A stretch of 64,000 bases of DNA from positions 632,501 through 696,500 of the forward strand of contig JAPWGK010000001.1 of the NCBI GenBank assembly GCA_029641185.1, in the 5' to 3' direction. The position numbers and the translations under genes are program-made. Source of the stretch: Pseudofabraea citricarpa (lineage: Eukaryota > Ascomycota > Leotiomycetes > Helotiales > Dermateaceae). Positions 56,331 through 64,000 of this stretch are shown one piece after another (within the stretch, counting starts at the first letter, position 1; each line of letters starts with the position of its first letter). Below the pieces are notes generated by a model. The model was not told the origin of the DNA and made no database searches. It worked only from the letters and a program-made list of their open reading frames with translations.

Positions 56331-56404
56331 TGGAAACATCTAATGGCTATTGTAATTTGTAATTCTTTTGACAGCGTTCCGATTTTTCTTTGGGCATATC
56401 ATGT

Positions 56405-57362
56405 CTAGAACTTCCACCGCTTGGCAATCTCAATGCCCTCTGCTAATGTGCCCACGCGCGCATCGATGGCATATCCCTCACCCTCCAGCTTCTTACACTC
56501 CGCCCACAAGTCCGTCAACTTGACCGTAAACACCTCAATGAACTCGTTCTCTTCCAATTGCGGCTTGGGGTTCTTGTTCTCGGGCAAATCCATATCGATC
56601 GTAACATGTACCATCTTCAGATTCGTGTTACAAAATCCGGGATCTAGAATTTCCAAACACACAGATTAGCACATCATCATCTATCCACCGCATACGGAAA
56701 AGAGAAACTCCCAAACTCCAAGCCATATACAGCTCAAGAAAGAAAAGAAAAGAGAAGCAAAAGAAGCCAAACAAAAGCAAGGAGGATCGTGCTAAGGGAT
56801 TTACTGTAGAACATCTTATAACAAGCACCAACAGGACCAGGCTTTGCACACGAACCATTAAACATCACGGGGCTCTCCTCCGACACGACGCCCACGTAGC
56901 CGGTCTCCTCCTTGAGCTCGCGCACCGCTGCGTCCTGCGCGCTCTCGCCCGCATCCACCAATCCCGCCGGCACCTCGATCGTCACCTTGTTGATCGGCGG
57001 CCGGTATTGCTTCTGCAGCATCAGCTCTGGCCCTGTCGCTTTCTCCAGAATTGCCACGATCCCCACCCCGTCAATGGCTGAGTCGGCTGGTCGGCTCCGT
57101 CGCTCGGCGTGCTCCCATGTTCGTGTCGTGCCCGTCGGGTCGGTATATGTTGTGCTGTGGACAGAGTGTTAGTGGTTTGGGGAAGAGCATATACGTAGGG
57201 GGGCGCGAAGGCGTACAGGATCAACTTGGTCCATTTTGCGTCGGCGTCTTTCTGTGATGGGGGAGTGGTTTATTAGTACGGTTCGTGCTTCTTCTCTGTG
57301 GGGGAAAAAGGTGAACGAACTAATGGCTCAGTCTTGATGATCTTGGAATCGGAAGCCGACAT
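56405..57362 (-). CDS. ysa1: Nudix hydrolase, ADP-ribose pyrophosphatase (Ysa1-like)
   Basis: Exons 57362..57321, 57251..57217, 57154..56856 and 56643..56405 encode 204 residues, the size of yeast Ysa1. It cleaves ADP-ribose to AMP and ribose 5-phosphate in the cytosol. The Nudix box is canonical, GLVDAGESAQDAAVRELKEE then TGY at about 89-111. Family motifs TYTDPTGTTRTWEHAERR, LMLQKQYRPPINKVTIEVPA and ENEFIEVFTVKL are present. Joining exon 3 (ending PVMFN) to exon 4 gives FNDPGFCNTNLKMVHV. Introns 1 and 3 have the unusual donor GTTCGT, and intron 3 is 212 nt against a local norm of about 50. If intron 3 were retained the protein would end in a hydrophobic tail (LLAFVWLLLLLFSFL). Exon 2 is only 35 nt. 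Confidence 0.9.
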
Positions 57363-57926
57363 CTTTGCTAGTTGTCAGTTGTTGAGGTTGGTGGTGGAGT
57401 TGTCGTGGTTCTTGTTGTTGTTTGGAGGGGAGCTCAGGTTCAGGAAATGTGGGGGAAGCTTGGTGGGGTTATTTTGAAAAGCGCGTCATTCGTTTGTGCT
57501 TGCTGCAATGCAGTATGGAGGAACCCTGTAAATTTGTTTTCGAATTTTGCTAGATTTGTGGAAAGGTCGATGGATTTTTAGAATCGAATGACTTTACCTC
57601 TTAAGTTCGGTATAGTTTGGTTTTTGTTGCTAAAACGTCAAATTTTATTCTACCTTCTGGTATGAACATCAATTGGCCTCTTCGGTTCGAGTAGTATATC
57701 TAAAGTTCAATCGGCAGCAGTCAACAAATATCAATACCTAGGTACGTATAGCAAAGTAGCTTTCTTTCTCGTTGCACCATGATTCTCTTTACTCAGTCTC
57801 ATAATCCGTCTTTTGGGGTGAGGTGAAAAAAAGGAAATTGAAAAGAATTGGTATACCGAAGACGATGATCCGCTAATATAACTCCCAATGCCCCTCCAAT
57901 TTCCAAGCATAAATATTGCTCAAGCT
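57363..57926. other. Intergenic interval, no supported gene
   Basis: Upstream region of the Ysa1-like gene and 3' flank of the small secreted protein gene. G/T-rich near 57380-57430; otherwise AT-rich and featureless. Confidence 0.5.
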
Positions 57927-58411
57927 CTACAACGCAACATCCTTCCCATTAACCTGCACCGTAATCGTGCCTGTCGTGCGATCGCCAAATATAGCCACAT
58001 CGATCGAGACATTATTAAAGACGCCTCCGAATCCAAATGTGAGGTTCTGTCCCGTGAGCGTCCACCCACCTCCTAGAGCTCCTTCTGACTGTCCCGGGAT
58101 GCCGGCGTTGAACCCTCCTCCAACGGTATCTATATCACCATACAGCATTAGTAACGGGTTCTTGTTTTCTTTTTGGCTTCTTTCTTTCTTTGAGAGGGGG
58201 GCTTCTGATGACTCGAGAAGGAGGACTTGCCGTTGGAGAAATTAATGCCGGCTCCTGCGGAATAGCCAAATGCGAGATTCGTAGCCCCGTATGCGAGCTC
58301 GCCCTGTCGCGTAATCTGGTCGACCTCCTCGACTTGCGTGATGTTGATAGTAGCTTGAGCTGTGGCTAGCGGAGCGACGAGAGCTACTGGGAGGAGAGTA
58401 GAGAAACGCAT
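57927..58411 (-). CDS. Small secreted protein, cysteine-free
   Basis: Exons 58411..58231 and 58129..57927 encode 127 residues. The signal peptide is MRFSTLLPVALVAPLATAQA. The mature part has several N-glycosylation sequons (NIT, NLT, NVS), is rich in Gly, Thr and Val, and contains no cysteine, with beta-strand-like stretches (GQNLTFGFGG, TGTITVQVNGKDV). The intron appears to be of the GC-AG class (GCAAGT donor, ATATAG acceptor); with this join the frame runs through FSNDTVGGGFNAG. Without splicing, translation would run into a Lys-rich tail and stop. I recognise no family. Secreted with probable glycosylation; a surface or host-interaction role is possible but not shown. Confidence 0.75.
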
Positions 58412-60200
58412 TTTGAGAGGGACGAAAGGTAGTAAAGTATTATCGAGTATCGAGGAGGGTCTAGGTATTACGGGAAGTTGACGATACAGGTATAGGTACA
58501 GGTGGCAGGTGAGGAGGGCGTTTTTTCAAAAGAATGACTGGAGGAACGGTAGACTCGGGAGGAGGGCAGAAGACAAAGAGTGAGGGTGTGAAGCTGTTAT
58601 TTATGACTGCAAGACATCTCCCCCTATGGGCAATTCCGGCAATTCCAAGGGTCAATTCAAAAAAGATACTTTGCTTTTTGGCTGTGCACTGCAAGCGAAA
58701 GGTTATCTTGTTTCTGGGATCCTTCGGGCAACGAGATGGAGAGATGGTGAGTACAGTAGAATCGCCCAAGAATATTTCTTCAGATGGAAGACGATATCTC
58801 CCACACCTCGCAGGTCTCGCGAAGCCTTCTATAATAATCGAGTACAAACCGTTTCCCTCTTGTCTGTTGTTGTCCAAGGTATGCGGTGCAAGCGAGGGTA
58901 CGAAAAGGGGCCATCTCGCTTGTTTCCTCCCAAGCCCATGGAATCCCCACACTTGAAGGTGCATTGAAGCCGAGAAACTCTATTTGTGTTTATGGGAGAA
59001 GATCCTTCGTCATCCAGGATCCTTCGGCCGAACAAATAGGGTGAAGCATGGCTCGTATCTGGACGTTTTCGGTTTGGTTTCCTGACCTTCACTTAATGAT
59101 CTTCAGAAAAACTACATGCGTTTCGTCGGATCTAAGGCATGGGTAGAGTTCCCCAGACATTCGATGATCTTAGCACAACCTTGAAAGACCTCAGAAATAG
59201 ATAACTGATAAGAGTATTCAGTCATAGTTAGAATTTTAGTCAATAATTTCCCCCTATTTGGCTGAATGGCAGCTAGGAAGATTTGATAAAACCACTTGAA
59301 GAGTCTAAGATTTCTGCAAAGTTTCTTTATGATACTATTGTAGTGTCTCACATATAGTACTGATGCTTTACATTATATCGATAAGTCTGAAATCTCAAAG
59401 AAGATGTGCTGCTTTGGAACCAGAGGCAGTATTGTACTGAAGTGTAATAAAATCAACAATGGTTGCATAAATTTTAAGTAGCAGATATATTAGCCGTCTG
59501 AGTCGCTCGCCAAAGTGAACCCCCTTAAAACGAGCTATTGAGTAAGTGTTACGGGCCACATCGATGCTCCTATAGATGGTACTGACGATGGGCTATCTTT
59601 CATTCTCGTTGCCAACTCCAAATAATCGTGGCATAACCTCCCATCACTATATTTCCGACTTTCAGCAGCCTGTGGGTCGTTCGCTGAGGTCTATTCAGGC
59701 GGAGGCGCGAGGTTCTACACCTATCCATCGAAGAACTTTAGACAGACTCTAGCCAAAAGTCAGAGCTTTCGCAGTTCTTTAATGCTCACGAACCACTTGC
59801 ATTTTGTTCCATGGCCATACTGTTTCTTTCTATCAAGATTTGATACCCTGCTACACCTCTATAATCCACCACAGGACGTTTTATCTACTGGTGCCTAATA
59901 AAGTGTCAAAACACAACATATTCTTTTAAATGCATCAAGTTCGTTTCCTGATGTACATGCAAAACATGAACACCAACAAGCGGCAGAACTCCTACCAAGG
60001 CCAAGAATAATAAACATCATTTGGATTCTCAAATTAAAGACAGCTAGCTATAGAACTAATAGAAAAAAAATCGACAATACCACCCATTGGCTACTGAAGC
60101 TTCTCCGGATCTAGCAGAAGAGAACAAGAAAAAAAAGACAGTCCAAGCTTAAAGAACACCACCCAAACCGTCCCACACAAGGACTTGTACCTCCGTGAAA
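58412..60200. other. Intergenic interval with ambiguous overlapping frames
   Basis: 58.46-58.97 kb is open in frames on both strands (up to 167 codons on the minus strand, 140 on the plus strand) but none carries a recognised domain, signal or splice support. 59.1-60.1 kb is AT-rich spacer and the transporter 3' flank. Confidence 0.4.
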
Positions 60201-61518
60201 TTAAGCGACGTGATCGCCATTGACTAATCCTTCTCTTCTGGCTTCCTTGATAGCTCTGAGCTTAGCCGTTCCGAGGCCAGCTACACCAGACTCTTGGCTC
60301 TTGCCCAACCATGGCTTGACTGAATCTCCTAGCATGCTACCAGCTAGGAAATAAATGACCAAGCCGATGATGATGAGGACGAAAGCAACTGGGTAGAGAT
60401 AATGGATGGCATATCCGAAGACTCTGATACCAATGATGGTACCCCAGAAGTTACCAGTTAGAAGAGAGATATCGAAGAAAGCCGCAGAGGCCATACGGAA
60501 GATAATAGGAGCAAGCGAATAGAAGAGGGTCAGGATCAGTGTGTATCCAACGATGTAGCCCCCAACTTCACCATCCCAGGTTGCGCTTCTGAAACTATCG
60601 CGATCGAAGATGGCAGCTGTAATACCATTGATGATGATTCCAAACAAGCCAAGCATACCCAAGACTTCATATGATGGTCGCTTTGAGACAAACCATTCTT
60701 CAAACACATTTGACATGCCGTAGAATGTTGCTCCAGCAAGACCAAAAAGATCACCCTTGAGCATGGTTGAAGGGCTACCACCGTTGATGCCAGTAATATG
60801 GTCGGAAGCGAGGAGTATTCCCATTCCACCGCAGCAGATAAGGATGCCAGCAACCTGTGTCCACTTATAACGCACCTTCAAGAGGGTGAAAGAAATGATG
60901 ACAACGCAGACAATAGACCAAAAGTTAAGAAGTTGCGCCGATAGAAGGTTGGTATATCGGTAAGCCAAAACGGTAAAATAGTTGCCTTCCACGTCCATAA
61001 ACGAAAGGATGGCATATTTCCAGCCATCAACTACTAAGATTTTAAAGAATTTCTTGGGGCCGTATCTGTAAATCGTGTAAGTCGTATAGATAATCGTAAG
61101 TAAAATGTAGTTGAAAAGGGTCTGGAAAGCGGGGATGGAAGTTCCCTTGTTGACGAGGAGGGTCGAAAAGGTGTTGGTGCCAGTAATGCAAAGCGCAAGA
61201 ACTTGCCTGAATACTGTTAGTCCTATGAATACAACCCAAAAACACAATCACATACCCAAGCCCTAACACGATCCAAAAGTCCTTCGTCAATAGGTACGCA
61301 AACCATCCCTTCTTCTTTCCCTCAATTGCAACAATAGCGTGCTCTAGAACCGCCCCGTCGACTTGTTCCTCGCCATGCACACCTTGTCCACTTGTATCCA
61401 GCTCGATACTGCGAGATGGCTCGCCACCAGTGTGGAAGCCATCTTTTGGTTGGTAGTATTGCGCACTCGTAGAGTCTACGGCGGTGGTCGTTGCGCCCAG
61501 AGGTGCTTTAGATGCCAT
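60201..61518 (-). CDS. SLC35F-like (DUF914) membrane transporter
   Basis: Exons 61518..61256 and 61206..60201 (49-nt intron, GTATGT donor) encode 422 residues. About ten hydrophobic helices are visible, arranged like drug/metabolite-superfamily nucleotide-sugar-type carriers. Family motifs include GTNTFSTLLVNKGTSIPAFQ, SFMDVEGNYFTVLAYRYTN, GDLFGLAGATFYGMSNVFEE and NFWGTIIGIRVFGYAIHYLY. The N-terminal 80 residues and the C-terminus (KEARREGLVNGDHVA) are hydrophilic and cytosolic. Such proteins sit in Golgi, ER or vacuolar membranes, and substrates of the SLC35F1/F2/F6 branch are mostly unknown. Length is normal. It is probably a constitutive housekeeping gene; there are no metabolic neighbours that hint at the substrate. 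Confidence 0.9.
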
Positions 61519-64000
61519 TGCGCCGGATTCGTCTGATCTTTCAGTGGAATATGAATCCTCTTCGTCTGAAGTATGTACAAGAAGCGGAAGGTGTTCGTCT
61601 CTAAGGTCGGCCGTGATGGATAAAGTTCGAAATATGTATTAAGTAGGTATTTGTAGTTATCGCACGGCGAAGTCTTTCTATCGTCCCCGATTCAATGAGC
61701 GCAAAGACTTCAAGTCGCTCACTGTGTCCGTTATAATTCAACTGTTAGCATTGACTGGATGCGCCAATGCTTCTGCGAAAATTTGCGAATGGAAGAGAAA
61801 AAAGTGAAGCAGCACGACGGGGGGAATTTAACAGCAGGCGGGGCGATAGCAGTAGCGCAGTAGCGGGGACAAGAGAAAAAGAAATGGTGCTGGAAGGGCC
61901 GCTATTGGCTAGATGCTCCCGCTACAAGCGACGTGGGCCGATCCCGTGGTTCTGGGCTCTGAGGGCTTCACCCAGCTGACAATCCAGTGTGGGTGAGATA
62001 CAATGGCATTGGGCATGTTTTGAAGCCCAGAAAGTGGGCGCTGGGGACTGGAATACATAGATGACCTGTATGACTTGGTAAAAGAAAAAGAAAAGTCGTA
62101 GGTACGGATTCTGAAGGCTGACTGGACTGGGAGTTACACGTGCAGGGCTAGGAAATTGCCCCCAATCGGGTAAAGCTCGTTTATCCTCGGTAGCACGTGC
62201 AGCCAGCTCTCTTGTCGCCTGACTTTTCTCAACGACTACCTCTCCGACTTCACATATTTGAAGGTCGTGAGGCATCTTATGGTCAACAACCAGGTGTATA
62301 AGACTGATTATCCTCCATCATTCAAGGCACACAAAATTGTAGAATGAGGGACCCGACGCCGTGAGGGCTACTCTTCCTTTGTCCATGGTTTTGTCTGTCG
62401 TTCATCTTAAAGTATGGACTATTCAATTATTGTCTTCGGCTGGATCATTAGGATCAAATCAAAGCTGTCGCTTTTGCTGGCCTTCCCACCCAATCACCTG
62501 CAGCACACCAGCTTCCAAATAGGTGGACGTTTCCCGGAAAGATTCTCGACTTCTTGCAAAGAACAATAGTCCTTTAGTTGAAGCCACGAGGGTACTATTT
62601 TGTACGAATAAGACCTCTTGCGAGCAACATTAGTCAAATTGACAATTCTTTCTTTGCAGCCACAAGAGACAAGTAGGAGCTCTTGTGAGAAACAATAGAT
62701 AATCAAGTACCTTTGTTTGAAGCCACAACACAACCACCTTACTGTACAAACCTAACAGAGGCATTATGGAAACCATCAATTGTTCAATTGTTGGATAGCG
62801 GTTGGGCTATTGGACGGTAGTGGTAGTCACTCTGGCTTAGAATCTCTCTGGATCTAAGATCAAACCATCTATGGTGTGTTCTCTACCCAGCTCCAAACTC
62901 ACTAATCCTCTTGAGAAAGTATGCTACGAATTGAAGGGAGTGGCTAGTCCACCCATCGGATCGTATTCCAAAAATCTGACAAATAAGTTGACTTGTGGTC
63001 TAACGATACATCGGAAACAATGATTGTAGTACATACATCCCGAACCAATTTGAGTTTGCTACAAGGAATGTATTGATCAGATAACAATCCCCTGAAAGGT
63101 CATCAGGCCAATGTTCTCTGGTAGTGGATTTGGCTGTTCTTACTCATTCCTTCCCGACCACCTTTCCTAGCGCCTCGAAGTGCAATGTTCTAGAACATTT
63201 CTTGTCGCCGATGTCATTGGCGATCGCAACTTTGAACACCTTCTGCACAGCAATCGACATCGTCATAAATCCTCCGATCCTGCCTTTGAAAGGAATGCAA
63301 CGTTCACATCCACAAGTAATGCAATTCAATAGTTTTATGAAAGGCAGTCTCTTTCCGGATGGATTGTGTTGCCAGGTTCGAAGTCGGCAGCTTCAGATGA
63401 GCCAAGTTACTGGCGGCTGTTAAACGGAGACGGCGTCACTACTAATGGGAATTGTCAGCCACACTGTCTAGATACAGCACGAATTGGAGATATGACATAT
63501 CCAGGAAGCTGTCATAAACGTATACGATGTTGCTTGCGACGATGCAATGCGGAAGAATGGAACCGACCCCCATCCCGCATCGCAGGTGCATGTATGTAAA
63601 GAATACGAACTGAGCAGTGAAACGACTCTTTGCGTACTCGAGAGAGCGTAAACAACGCGGGTTTCTGTAAGCTTCACTAAAGAGAGACAATATCCCCAAG
63701 CTTCCCCGCTAAGACTCTGCTGCTCTTACCTTATTTTGCAGACTCGAGACTTCCTCCTCATCTCGTACCTGCATGCGGAAAGAAAACGATCGAGCGGAGG
63801 TTTAGCGTCGCCGCCAAGCAGAGCCAAAGCACGGGGCGGCGTGCTCGGCTGCTGGAAACACCAAACACAGTTCTGTACCATACTGTACATAGAACATACA
63901 TCACATTTTGCCAGGTTCCTCTCGTTCGTCTCATCGCACAGATACCTTCGCCATGGTCAACGTGCTGGATTAGGCAGCCCCTCGCAGTCGACAGTTGTCG
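61519..64000. other. Right-end interval without a supported gene
   Basis: Transporter promoter to about 61.75 kb, then 2.2 kb with short overlapping frames only. A degenerate three-copy repeat lies at 62550-62735. CATACTGTACAT is near 63880. An ATG at 63953 (ATGGTCAACGTG) is followed by a stop after a few codons. A gene may begin beyond the right edge but none can be called. Confidence 0.4.
62550..62735. repeat. Degenerate three-copy tandem repeat, unit about 65 nt
   Basis: Units begin at about 62550, 62614 and 62680 with CTTCTTGCAAAGAACAATAG, CTCTTGCGAGCAACATTAG and CTCTTGTGAGAAACAATAG. Each contains a TTTGAAGCCACAA-like block (TTGAAGCCACGAG, TTGCAGCCACAAG, TTGAAGCCACAAC) at its centre. Non-coding, no known element recognised. 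Confidence 0.8.

Noticed and set aside
58461..58967. Overlapping frames on both strands (167, 140 and 113 codons)
   Set aside because: No domain, no splice support, and openness on both strands suggests chance.

Overview
The window reads as a 64-kb piece of a filamentous ascomycete (Pezizomycotina) chromosome. Genes are spaced 0.1-3.6 kb apart. Almost every multi-exon gene carries 46-60-nt introns with GTAAGT/GTATGT-like donors and short polypyrimidine/AG acceptors. The gene families are fungal: a GAF-type hybrid histidine kinase, Zn2Cys6 factors, a GPI-anchored Cys-rich protein, CysA-type serine O-acyltransferase, Pga2, and DUF914-type transporters. The recalled resemblance is closest to Leotiomycetes (Helotiales), but that is inference without a database search. 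No bacterial operons, CRISPR arrays, rRNA genes or complete transposons were seen. Twenty-two protein-coding genes are supported; exon joins were worked out by hand from splice signals and frame continuity.

Layout. 0-6.1 kb: the 5' part of an ABCC-type ABC transporter (runs off the left edge), then a 1192-residue hybrid histidine kinase. 7-12.7 kb: two large, mostly disordered proteins in the same orientation, each with only the first half (CX2CX6C) of a fungal zinc cluster. 14.3-15.6 kb: a zinc alcohol dehydrogenase. 18.4-21.2 kb: a Zn2Cys6 transcription factor with an unusually long zinc-cluster loop. 21.2-24.8 kb: a long non-coding interval rich in GTACTGTAC palindromes. 24.8-28 kb: a 1070-residue ankyrin protein with a higher-order repeat, preceded by a TATA box and two tandem hairpin-like elements. 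28-30.7 kb: AT-rich, gene-poor.

30.7-37.8 kb: a MARVEL-type membrane protein, a head-to-head pair (CENP-S/MHF1 and Pga2-like), and a conserved fungal protein with a Cys-rich C-terminus. 39.7-48 kb: a GPI-anchored protein with three exact CX6C-X10-CX6C modules, a P450 with a CYP7/CYP8-like I-helix, a repetitive cell-wall adhesin-like protein, and a peroxiredoxin-like protein. 49-56.3 kb: a conserved unknown protein, a mitochondrial serine O-acyltransferase of the MetX family, a MYND/SET protein, and an ADP-sugar Nudix hydrolase. 56.4-61.5 kb: an ADP-ribose-type Nudix hydrolase tail-to-tail with the first, a small secreted protein, and an SLC35F-like transporter. The last 2.5 kb holds only a degenerate three-copy repeat.

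The genes do not form one obvious biosynthetic cluster. The most unusual content is the pair of half-zinc-cluster proteins, the triple CX6C wall protein, the repeat-built ankyrin and adhesin genes, and the hairpin and palindrome elements in the long intergenic stretches.
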